A stretch of 64,000 nucleotides of DNA from assembly GCA_025769875.1 (NCBI GenBank), contig JAGFNK010000213.1, positions 1-64,000 of the forward strand, written 5' to 3'. This stretch comes from Russula earlei (lineage: Eukaryota > Basidiomycota > Agaricomycetes > Russulales > Russulaceae). Each line of letters starts with the position of its first letter. Within the stretch, counting starts at the first letter, position 1. The position numbers and the translations under genes are program-made. The notes under the pieces are model-generated. The model saw only the letters and a program-made list of their open reading frames with translations. It searched no databases and was not told the origin of the DNA. Shown one piece after another: positions 56,101 to 64,000 of this stretch.

Positions 56101-58489
56101 TTCATATTCTGTTTTGTCAAAATTTTTCCTTTAACAAAATTGTGAATGTATTCAAAAAATTTCTTCATTAAAAATGATAACATTATGTTTTCTATAGGGC
56201 TAGATTTTGTTCTCATCAATGATTATAACAAAACTTTATCTCCCTAACATCTTTATTCAAGTCACAAAACTTTTTCAAAAATTTCAAAAATTTCACAATT
56301 TTTATTCCACCTTTTTTATAAACCCAAATTTTGCAGTTTTGATTTTTTCACAATTTTGTTTCACCCAAAATTTTAAAATAAGTTAAAATTTTTTTAATAT
56401 AATGTATGTCCTAAAATCTTGTCAATACTATTTACTTATTTCATCATTTTGTAACAGGAATTTATTGTAACAAAATATTAAATTAAATTTCACAAATTGT
56501 TTGCTACAAATTTGTATGAAAATAATAAATTTTGTTTTTCAAAATGTTACAGTTTTGTCATTCACATAAGTTGATTTCCCAACCAGTGTCTGCTCCTTGT
56601 TGATTCTTTATCCGTTCTTCCAATGCAGTAGTGTGCATTACTCGAATAAAAAGATGGTCAGGTAGCGCAACCACTTCTTCTTTATCCCCTTGTCTATCGT
56701 CAAGGTCCGGTCTTCTTGACAGGGCATCTGCTTTATTCCTTGCCCCTGCCTGATGTTTCAATTCTAAGTCGAAATCCGCCAAGAAAGTAATGTATCTTGC
56801 CACTCGACCATTTATTCGCTGAGGGTGTCTGTAATGTAACAGGTTCGCATGGTCTGTATAGACCACCACCTTATGCTTTGCTCCCATGAGCAGGTGTCGC
56901 CAGTGTTTCAAGGCTCGCACCATGGCTAAGAACTCTTTGTCCCATATGTCGTAGTTCTTTTCTGCTTGTTTCAAGGCCGCTGAAAAGTAACCTATTGGCC
57001 TCCTCTTTCCTTGTTCGTCCTTCTGGAATAATACTGCCCCAATGGCATAATTGGACACGTCTACTTCCAGTTCAAAGGGTCGCTCCTCATCAGGATGGAG
57101 CAGGACAGGGTCAGAAGATACTATCTGGATAAGTCGTTCCAGAGCATCTTTGCATTCTTGGGTCCATTCAAATGGCACCCCTTTCTTTGTCAAGGCAATA
57201 ATGGGTCGAGCAATCTGACTGAATCCTCGAATGAAAGCCCTATTGTAACTGAGGACTCCCATGACTTTGCGCACTTCATGTACGTCCTTAATCTCCCGAG
57301 GCCAGTCCGTGATTCCTCGGACTTTGGAGGCTTCAATCTTCATCTTCCCTTCGTCTATGTCCCATCCTAGCATGGTTAGTTTTCGCACCATGAACTGGCA
57401 CTTCTGGGGTTTCAGGAAGTATGACTTCTTCTGCATCAGCGTGAGTAATTCATTGACACATTGCTCATGGATTTCTAGTTGTTCCGGACTGTCTCCCGTG
57501 GCAATTCCAAAGTCATCCAGATAGTTGACCGTGTATTCTGCCCATCGGTCCAGCCAGTCACCGAAGTCTCTTCTCATCAGCCTAGTAAAGAAGGCTGGTG
57601 CATTCTTGAGCCCAAAATACATGACATTGGGCAGGTATGTTCCATATGGTGTCTTGAAGGCTGCCTTCCAGCGATCTCCTTCTGCCAGTCGCACATTATT
57701 GTATCCCCATCGTATATCGAATTTGGAGAAGACCTTTTTCCCTCGGAGTCTTTCCACCTCTTGTTCCAGATGTGGTAAAGGTTCATTGTCTCGTCTGGTC
57801 CACTGATTTAGTCGTCGATAGTCTACAATGATCCTCTTCTCCTTGCTGTCCTTCTTGCCAATGAAGAACACTGGAGATGTGTAGCTGGATGGACCTGGAG
57901 TGATGTATCGCTTCTCTACTTCATCAGCTAGGAATTTCTTGAGGTATTCTCGCTCATCTCGTGTTAGGGGGTATACCTTGCAGTTTAGTTCCTTTGGTGC
58001 ATCAGGTAACAGCTCTATCTGCATGTCTGGTTCCCTTGGTGGTGGGAACCTCTGGGACTTCTCTTCTGAGAAGACATCTGCAAAGCGGTGGAATTGCTTT
58101 GGAACATTGGTAAGGGGATCCTCTCCTTCCTGTGGTTTAATCGACTGCTGGGCCCACTTCTGAGCAATAGTCGTCTTTCGTAGGTAAATGGCTTCCCCTT
58201 TCTTCAATTGTCGGTTCTCATCTCTTGCTCGCTTTTGGAGTTTTGCGACATAGAGATCCAGGTACTTGTATCGAGCAGTTTCGATCTGTACCGTTCCTTC
58301 CATCAGCTGTCCTTTCTTCCAGTTGATGGTGGGGTCGAATTCATATAGGAAGGGATATCCCAGGATGACCCGATCCGTTCCTAAATCTGTGAGATAGAAC
58401 CTTTGTAGGCTCTCCTTCTCCTTGTATCGGACGCGAAGCCAGCAAGTAATGAGTGAGTTCCCCTTGCTTATTCTGGGTTCCGTCGACAT
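53126..58489 (-). pseudogene. Gypsy Pol: protease end, RT, RNase H, integrase, chromodomain; split by an insertion
   Basis: The 5' piece (58489-56589) holds the protease remainder (LTDLGTDRVILGYPFL), RT (FSKFDIRWGYNNVRL, FGLKNAPAFFTRLM, catalytic VNYLDDFGIATGD near 57520) and RNase H (VVVYTDHANLL, HQAGARNKADALSRRPD). After the nested element (54996-56588) the frame resumes with an integrase HHCC domain (YHDSPTAGHPG ... CAICQSNK), the DDE core (SMDFVVKLPK, IISDRDKL, STAYHPQTDGQSERTNQ) and a chromodomain (YEVATILGSRR ... YQVRWEGYSEAHDSWEPVEN, near 53670-53800). Chromodomains direct such elements to chromatin marks, often H3K9me. Removing the nested element with one TCT restores a continuous frame. 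A Ser/Pro-rich tail ends at 53126. Confidence 0.9.
54996..56588. mobile_element. AT-rich fold-back element with CACTG ends and 3-bp target duplication
   Basis: Two arms, 54996-55777 and 55808-56588, are reverse complements with only a few differences (for example one A indel near 55235 and one G/A near 55267), around a 30-base loop. The ends read CACTGGTTGGG...CCCAACCAGTG and are flanked on both sides by TCT (54993-54995 and 56589-56591). CACTA/EnSpm transposons have CACT(A/G) ends and 3-bp duplications, so this is probably a non-autonomous, giant-hairpin member of that group. It has no ORF, is strongly AT-rich compared with its host element, and each arm contains two tandem units of about 189 bp. 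Confidence 0.85.
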
Positions 58490-60608
58490 TTCGTACTACC
58501 ATGGGTTCATGTAGTTCTTGTTTCCCAATCTTCAGTCTTTTCCAAGCTGAGTGATCGATGAAGTTCTCTGTTGCTCCACTGTCCAGTAGAGCAGATTCCT
58601 CGGCCGTTGTGTGTGCAGTGACGAAAGTGAATGGAATATTCATAGCATTCAGTCTTCTAATGTACACTTGCAACACACTATTCTTCCTAAGCCAGGCCGT
58701 CGACTTAGGTGTTCCTAAAAACCCTGTTCCATCAGTTCTTCCAACAAGTCCTCCTTCTGTTTGGTGGACATCTTCTTTATGGACGCCGAAGGAGGAGCTC
58801 TTGTTATAGGTAGGAGGAGGAGATGTAGATCGTCCAGAGACAGTGCTTTCATTTCCACTGTCCCCTGAGTCGTCCTCCTTCTCTGTTTCCAGAGCTCGAG
58901 CTTTCCCTTTGTCCCTTGGGTTACTTGATTTCTTCTTGACTCTGTCCTTGTCAGGACAGTTCCGACTGATATGTCCTGCTTTCTTGCAGATAAAGCATTT
59001 CCCTTCTGCTAGCAGTTTCTTCTTTTCCTCTGTCAGAGGAGGACGTCGCTTGGTCCTTGCTGCATCAGTGGATACTGAGTCCACTTCCATTGCATTTGGA
59101 TCTCTTTGGTTTCGCCTTTTCCCAGCCTGTAGGGATTTCATGCGATTTTCCCTGGTGGTCAACGATCCACCTCCAGATCCAATATTGGCTTTCATGAGCT
59201 GGTCTCTGGCCTGTTCTTCCCTAGCAGCATTGATCCATGCTCGTAGATCATTGATGGCAGGTATGTCTCTGACTGGTCGATTGTAGATTCGTCGCACCAG
59301 CCAGGTGATTAGGCCAGCCTTGTAGGCTTCTACTGCTCCTGGTGAATTCTGGTCCCATCCTGCTTTACTGAGCAGAACAAGGAATTTGCTGGTATAGTCA
59401 TCCAGCGATGCTGCTTTAGACATGGACAATTGTTGTAGCTCCATGAAAGCGTCTTCAGGCTCTGTGGTGTCTTTGAATTCTCTGAAGAAGTCATCCACAA
59501 ATTCGGTCCAAAAGAGCATGTCAGTTGGATCTAGCTGCACTGGTGCATAAGGAGACGGCGGGTCCCCATTTCTTTTTGCTTCTACCAGGTTCGTTTGATT
59601 GACCACCCATTCATGTACTTTCTCTCCTTTGATGTAGGTGAGAGCTAGGGCTACTCGCTTCATTGGAATAGTCATGGTCGGGTTGTCGCTGTTGAGCAGA
59701 TTCCATAGATTGAAATCCTGGACAAAGTACTTCGTCTTTTTCCTGTCTCCTTTGAAGACTTCAGGAGGGTCTCCTTTTAGAGATCCGTTGCCCCCATGGG
59801 GGCCTGGTGCCGGCTGAGGTGCCAGATTCGCCCCTGGTCCTACAGGAGGTGCTGCTGGTGGTCCCCCTGCTGGAGGGCCTCCTCCGGGTGGGCCTCCTCC
59901 TGGTACTGGTGGACCTCCAGGTCCGAAGGGGACTCCTCCACCTCCAGGTGGTCCTCCTGCTCCAGGTGGACCACCTCCAGGGTTTACTACGATGGTGGGC
60001 CCTGCTCTTCCACCTGCTGTCTGGGTGGCAATGGTGGCTGTCTGCGTTGCTGCAATGGTAGCCATTTCGACTGATTCTTCTGGCTCTTCAACGATTGTTG
60101 GTTCAATGGGCGAGACGTGTACTGTCTGCTCTAGTTTTTCAGCTAGCTCCAATACTTCTGGTGCTTCTGCTTTCTGATCTGTAGTCGGAGGGTCCGACTG
60201 TTCTGTTTCTCCACTTGATGACTTTTGTATCAATGGAGCTGGGTCGTCTACTACTGGGTCTCTGGGTTCCCAATGAGTAGTATAAGGATCTGTCTTGGTT
60301 CCTAAACCTAGGACCTTATATTCGTCGATGTCTTCGTCCTCTCCTGCGTAGGGACGTCCTTTGTGGTAATCAACAAAGTACCACTGATCGTTGATGTATT
60401 CACAAGGAAGGTAGCTTCCTTTGTATCGGACCTCGTATCTGTTAGGCCCTTCCTGGTCTGCCCAACACCAGATGGCAGTTCCTTTGATTCCTGAGGGTAG
60501 ATCGTCCCTCTCTCTAGCTTTGAACCAACCAAATTTGGTTCCTTGCTTTGATTTCTGGTTGAACTTTACGCGTATGCTATGTTCTCCTTCGATTTCCAGT
60601 TTGTCCAC
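58341..60608 (-). CDS. Gypsy Gag with zinc knuckle and start of protease
   Basis: The frame of 755 codons contains an acidic N-terminal part, a Pro/Gly-rich stretch (about 59990-59770), the capsid-like core (YFVQDFNLWNLLNSDNPTMT, WTEFVDDFFREFKDTTEPED, LQQLSMSKAASLDDYTSKF), a basic linker, the knuckle CFICKKAGHISRNC (near 58990) and the protease motif LLDSGATENFIDHS (near 58590). It packages element RNA. The frame has no ATG before 60065 (MATIAATQT); upstream it runs into a TAG just before 60608, and matching coding sequence appears in other frames to about 60820, so the N-terminus is probably frameshifted. At about 58443-58449 the protease changes frame: one extra T stands between THY and CWLRVRYK. 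Confidence 0.8.
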   Translation of the reverse strand: MDKLEIEGEHSIRVKFNQKSKQGTKFGWFKARERDDLPSGIKGTAIWCWADQEGPNRYEVRYKGSYLPCEYINDQWYFVDYHKGRPYAGEDEDIDEYKVLGLGTKTDPYTTHWEPRDPVVDDPAPLIQKSSSGETEQSDPPTTDQKAEAPEVLELAEKLEQTVHVSPIEPTIVEEPEESVEMATIAATQTATIATQTAGGRAGPTIVVNPGGGPPGAGGPPGGGGVPFGPGGPPVPGGGPPGGGPPAGGPPAAPPVGPGANLAPQPAPGPHGGNGSLKGDPPEVFKGDRKKTKYFVQDFNLWNLLNSDNPTMTIPMKRVALALTYIKGEKVHEWVVNQTNLVEAKRNGDPPSPYAPVQLDPTDMLFWTEFVDDFFREFKDTTEPEDAFMELQQLSMSKAASLDDYTSKFLVLLSKAGWDQNSPGAVEAYKAGLITWLVRRIYNRPVRDIPAINDLRAWINAAREEQARDQLMKANIGSGGGSLTTRENRMKSLQAGKRRNQRDPNAMEVDSVSTDAARTKRRPPLTEEKKKLLAEGKCFICKKAGHISRNCPDKDRVKKKSSNPRDKGKARALETEKEDDSGDSGNESTVSGRSTSPPPTYNKSSSFGVHKEDVHQTEGGLVGRTDGTGFLGTPKSTAWLRKNSVLQVYIRRLNAMNIPFTFVTAHTTAEESALLDSGATENFIDHSAWKRLKIGKQELHEPMVVRNVDGTQNKQGELTHYLLASRPIQGEGEPTKVLSHRFRNGSGHPGISLPI

Positions 60609-60883
60609 TCGCCACTGCCTTTCCTAGGGAGTCGGGACTTGTCTGCCCTCTTACCACTGTCTATGCCAATGACAGTAGGGGTCTTTACAGAAGTATGCAG
60701 TGTGTCCAACCGTGCTGCTCGTCGAGAGTCACGTAGTACACCTTCTTCTTGTCGTGGAGAGGTCTGTATAGATTCTCCCCCTTGACTACTTCAGCGTAGG
60801 TTGCTGACCGTATGATGACTAGATCCTAGTCTTTAGGCTTCCTGCCTATTTCTGGTTCGCTTTCACAGCGATGTCTGTGATAG
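60609..60883 (-). other. Element leader / frameshifted gag start
   Basis: Between the primer site and the open gag frame. The minus strand reads SATYAEVVKGENLYRPLHDK and later KTPTVIGIDSGKRADKSRL in different registers, suggesting a gag N-terminus broken by small indels. Confidence 0.4.
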
Positions 60884-60895
60884 AAGCTCGACTTA
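60884..60895 (-). promoter_or_regulatory. Self-priming primer-binding site
   Basis: On the minus strand the 12 bases directly behind the 5' LTR are TAAGTCGAGCTT. They do not begin TGG as tRNA-primed sites do. They are the exact complement of AAGCTCGACTTA inside the LTR (61101 down to 61090), which lies about 27 bases after the TATATAAA box and so at the expected 5' end of the RNA. This is the arrangement of Tf1-type self-primed elements. Confidence 0.75.
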
Positions 60896-61484
60896 TGTTA
60901 AGGCTCCAAAGTGCCTTAAATAAGATCAATGGTCGCGTCTATAAACGCGTCCTACCAATGCAGATATGCTTGAGTCAAGCAAGCAATACTCGTGGAGGGG
61001 AAGGAGTGTTAGATCCTTCTAGAGTATGACAACAAGATGAGAGGGGCTCTGCAGACGGGGTAGGAGTCAACTGTTTGGGATTGGCAAACTAAGTCGAGCT
61101 TAAGGCTCAACTGTTTCTACTGGAGGCTTTATATAGCCCTACAGGGATAAGGTTCATGCTACTGTAGTACTGGTTGGTGCTATAGAAGCAAAAGGCGGCT
61201 CATAGAAGCGAGGTTGCTTCTATGTAAACGATCTCGGTGCTGGAAGCATTAAGTGCTTCCCCAATCAAGGAATCGACGTACGTGGCGGTACAGGAACATC
61301 TGGGACAGAAGCAATGCTACTCATTGCTTCTTCAGTACATCTTCTGAAAGATACGATCAACGCGCTCCGAATGTGATATCAAGGAACATAAACGATCAAG
61401 ATCTGACGCACGCATAATGCAAACAGTGCAGTCCATAGTTCAGGTGTTCCAGGCATCTTCCGGACCCCAAACCACTTGGTAACA
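60896..61484 (-). repeat. 5' LTR of the gypsy element
   Basis: 589 bp, TGTTA/TAACA ends, partner of 50749-51337. Immediately outside it a 20-bp copy of its own terminal sequence (CCCCAAACCACTTGGTAACA) is repeated at 61485-61504. Confidence 0.92.
61128..61135 (-). promoter_or_regulatory. TATA box in the 5' LTR
   Basis: TATATAAA on the minus strand, in a GGGCTATATAAAGCC context. It fixes the likely transcript start near 61100. Confidence 0.7.
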
Positions 61485-62361
61485 CCCCAAACCACTTGGT
61501 AACATCACCCCTCCTTCAGATTGGTGGTCCCACACACCAACAATTCTAAAATTGAGTGGTGGGGTCAACACCATCATCATCAAGGGGAGCAGGTGATGCA
61601 GTGAAGGTGTATCAGCCTTCTTCTGCTGCCTTATAGGCAGCCAATGCTGAGGCTACTGTCACCTCCAATTCCCCAGCTGCTGCTGAGGGAGACATGATCT
61701 GCAGGAATCTGTCAGAGTCCCTGGGTAACCTCCTCATTGGAGGTGTGTTGGAGCAGAGAAGAGGGGCTGTGCTGAAGAGTTCTTGAAGGGTCATAGACCC
61801 TTCTCCTCTTGCTGCCTGTATGAGGTGTGGGTTAGCAACATTCTCCCTGTCCTGGTTGGACTTCCTCTTCTTGTTTTGGTGTGCCATCTCCCAACCTCAG
61901 TGGAAGGGGCACAATCTGATGGGTGTATAGGTGTGATGATAAGGAGGCACCAGGCAATGGTAGGCAGCAGGCAGCATCAGCTGCCAGTTGGTCATGGCAA
62001 TATTGGTGGGGTTGTGGACAGTACTTGTTGAAATGTCCTACCTCACCACAATACTTGCATCAGTTTCTCTTCCTCCTCCCCTCTATCATGTTCAGCTGCT
62101 GAGACTCCAGGATGAACTTGCAGCTGCCACAGATGCTTCTCCACTGCTGCTGTAGGAGTGGTAGTAGATGGAGCTCTGGGGGGAAGGATTTGGCAATGCT
62201 TTGGACCCTACTCCTCCTCAAAGGCACATGGTTGACATGGTTGGAGAATGTCAATCTCCTCTTTGGAATACCCTTGCACTTCAGTAGGTGTAGGGTTGGC
62301 TGGTGCTGGTTCTGGGGTGGAGTCCTCATACCCCTGTGTGATGTCTGCCAAAGGCAGCTGC
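61485..62361 (-). mobile_element. Truncated older gypsy relative: LTR tail plus decayed extra ORF
   Basis: Outside the 5' LTR the sequence continues as in the 3' end of the family: a 20-bp LTR end, the purine tract, then the extra ORF (frame pieces at 61612-61887 and 62060-62329) including the knuckle KYCGEVGHFNKYC. It stops matching at about 62361, inside the region equivalent to 52180. It is clearly more diverged from 51338-52180 (roughly 15% by eye) than the two LTRs are from each other. Several changes create stops, for example TGA just before the knuckle. Confidence 0.75.
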
Positions 62362-63839
62362 ATCAGGAAAAAACGAAAATGCTATGTAGCGCTATATAGC
62401 TACCATAGCGTCTGTAGCAACTTTACAACCATCGAGGTTTCATGCCTACATAGCAACCACCAAACTCTATATAGCCACCACCAGGGTTATATAGAGCACC
62501 ATTGACTACATTTCTTCCACCAATGCTACATAAATCATACAATGTTATATCAACAACATAAATGTACATTTCTTCCCATCATCAACCATACCTATGTAGC
62601 CAACCACATGCTTATGTTCTACTGATTGCAACATTGTTATGATAAACAACCCAGGCACTTAAATTCACACAAATGTCAGGAAACAATATATATTTCACAT
62701 ATCAACGCTAACTAACTTTTTGAACTACAGTCGGATACTCGCCTCCGCGGCAGCTGTTCCGGCTCTCGTGCACGGCACTTCTTGGGACTGCGCCTGTAGC
62801 CGTTGTCGTCATTTGCATATGCGTTCTAAGCGGTGTCTCATTGTCACTCCATATGTCCATTTCTCCCCCCGAGCACTTGACGAAAGGCCGGAGAGTATGA
62901 GAGAGTGCACAAAAACGAAAAGGAATAACGCACCTGTTCACTGTTCATCAGCCTGTGCCCGGGAGCGAGGGCCACCTTCTCTCGTTTCTTGGACTTGGAC
63001 AGTGGTGTCAGTGGCTTTGTCGCAGGTAAGAGGAGGCATCAAGGACAATGCAGAAGATGGCACCAGGGTACAAGTGAGTCGAGACGTGAACGTGTGTTCA
63101 ACGTTTTGAAGCCGCGCGAAGCCTGTGCAAAGGAAAGCAGAGGGGAGTGACAAAAAAACGAAAAGCGAAGGAAAGGGTAATGCACAGAATGCGTAAGACA
63201 CTCATTGAAGATGCCAAGCATGGTTGTACTTGTCACTGTGACAGTGAGATTGCGCAAGTAAAAGGAAACCCGAAACGCACATTGGCGAGACCTAGGGAAA
63301 GGGTCGCACTTTTGTTTTCTGTGATGTGCCCATCCCCTGAAATACCATTTCCTGCATGCGGGAGCTCGCTTTCGGTTCAAGCGTACTTTACCTTCAAGCA
63401 ACGCGTGTTTTCCCCTGCGCGCAATTTTAGTTATTGCCATTTTCAGCGCACTTGGCGGAGCTTGAATTCCACCCAAATCGGCGCAGAAACCCCCTCAAAC
63501 ATGCGGGATGAATATCTCCCTCAAAACAGCTTCAATTCATATGAAATTTATTGTCCCTGAATCGCCTGAATGAGGGCTAGGCAGCCCCATTGTTTTCATG
63601 AGATTTGAGTGAGAATTGGTGGAGCTGGACTCAAGCCACCTCCACATGTGTATTAGATGAATTACAACTCAAAATCATGGTCTATATCTATTATTTTTCC
63701 CTCATGTTGTACCCATGGGCTGTCTTGAGGCAGCCCCATAGTGTTTTTGACTCAAGTGTTGTGGTGTGCAACGTTGTTTTCAGTGCAATTGGAGTCGCGG
63801 CCAGCCACTCATCACCCCTCTCGCCTCTCGATTCTGACC
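62362..63839. other. Unassigned repeat-like stretch
   Basis: 62370-62620 is rich in degenerate repeats of TATGTAGC/TATATAGC followed by ACC-rich words, and may be decayed satellite or transposon DNA. From 62700 to about 63560 open frames of up to 145 codons occur on both strands but none has domain features. No RNA gene recognised. Confidence 0.4.
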
Positions 63840-64000
63840 ATCCTTCTTGTTTTTCACAGACAGAGAGGAGTGGGTTGCAAAGAGGGGTCCTATTCTGAAC
63901 TCTTTCTACTACAGAGTAGCTAGGGTGTTTTTATATACAGGAGAGAGGTACTAGAGATGAATGGCATGAAAGTGAATCAAGACTGGTTGAGACGGTCGAG
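63840..64000 (-). repeat. LTR-like fragment, inverted relative to 2737-2905
   Basis: The reverse complement shares TATATAAAAACACCCTAGCT and the following CTACTCTGTAGTAG with the left fragment, plus flanking words. It runs off the window, so its full extent is unknown. Confidence 0.5.

Larger units (their letters stand above)
50749..61484 (-). mobile_element. Chromodomain Ty3/gypsy retrotransposon with extra 3' ORF
   Basis: Read on the minus strand: 5' LTR 61484-60896, self-complementary primer site 60895-60884, gag 60608-58341, pol to 53126 (protease, RT, RNase H, integrase, chromodomain), an additional zinc-knuckle ORF 52740-51379, a purine tract, and 3' LTR 51337-50749. The LTRs are 589 bp, begin TGTTA and end TAACA, and differ at roughly 13-15 positions by eye (about 2-3%), mostly transitions. 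This suggests fairly recent insertion. The element carries a frameshift in protease, an in-frame TGA in the extra ORF and a nested fold-back insertion of 1593 bp in pol, so it cannot move on its own now. Without the insertion it would be about 9.1 kb. Confidence 0.9.

Noticed and set aside
60884..60895. tRNA-type primer-binding site
   Set aside because: No TGG directly after the LTR, while a perfect 12-base match to the element's own transcript start exists.

Overview
The window looks like a chromosome segment of a basidiomycete fungus, most likely an Agaricomycete. The genes are cut by many short introns (about 49-68 bases, GT...AG). The protein families are fungal (KAR9, Clr2, sterol O-acyltransferase, an HNH family and an unnamed family I associate with Agaricomycetes). 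The repeats are copia and chromodomain-gypsy retrotransposons. I had no database access; names rest on recognising motifs and family architecture.

Layout. 1-2187: 3' end of a copia retrotransposon with one frameshift. 2188-4544: gene-free, with an LTR-like fragment and a 192-bp repeat carrying two small hairpins. 4545-19021: a compact housekeeping block with ZW10/Dsl1-type tether (-), RFC3 (-), ubiquitin-eS31 fusion (+), an F-box/LRR protein (-), an FBXO9/HRT3-type F-box protein (-), a DNAJB12-type ER J-protein (+), the very short COX9 gene (-) and the PP2A B55 subunit CDC55 (+). 19022-22903: no recognisable gene, three long G/C homopolymers. 22904-37288: Clr2 silencing factor (+), TRAPPC12-like protein (+), KAR9 (-), RED/IK splicing factor (-), sterol O-acyltransferase (+). 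37289-40246: mostly non-coding, with a second copy of the two-hairpin repeat. 40247-50170: an HNH protein with suspicious breaks (+), a decayed DAL5-type transporter (-), EMC5 (-), VPS5 (+), and a truncated gene of an unnamed family (+).

50749-61484 is an almost complete chromodomain-gypsy retrotransposon on the minus strand: 589-bp LTRs, gag, pol with integrase and chromodomain, and an extra zinc-knuckle ORF between pol and the 3' LTR. Its primer site is not tRNA-like. It is complementary over 12 bases to the predicted start of the element's own transcript, as in Tf1 self-priming. Its pol is split by a 1593-bp AT-rich fold-back element with CACTG...CAGTG ends and a 3-bp target duplication. 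Beyond the 5' LTR lies the truncated end of an older relative (to 62361), then unrecognised sequence and another LTR-like fragment in reverse orientation.

The host genes do not form one pathway. Several concern membrane traffic and the ER (ZW10, TRAPPC12, VPS5, EMC5, J-protein, sterol acyltransferase). Others serve replication, translation, splicing, silencing and spindle positioning. Many are divergent pairs sharing 100-310 bp of promoter DNA.
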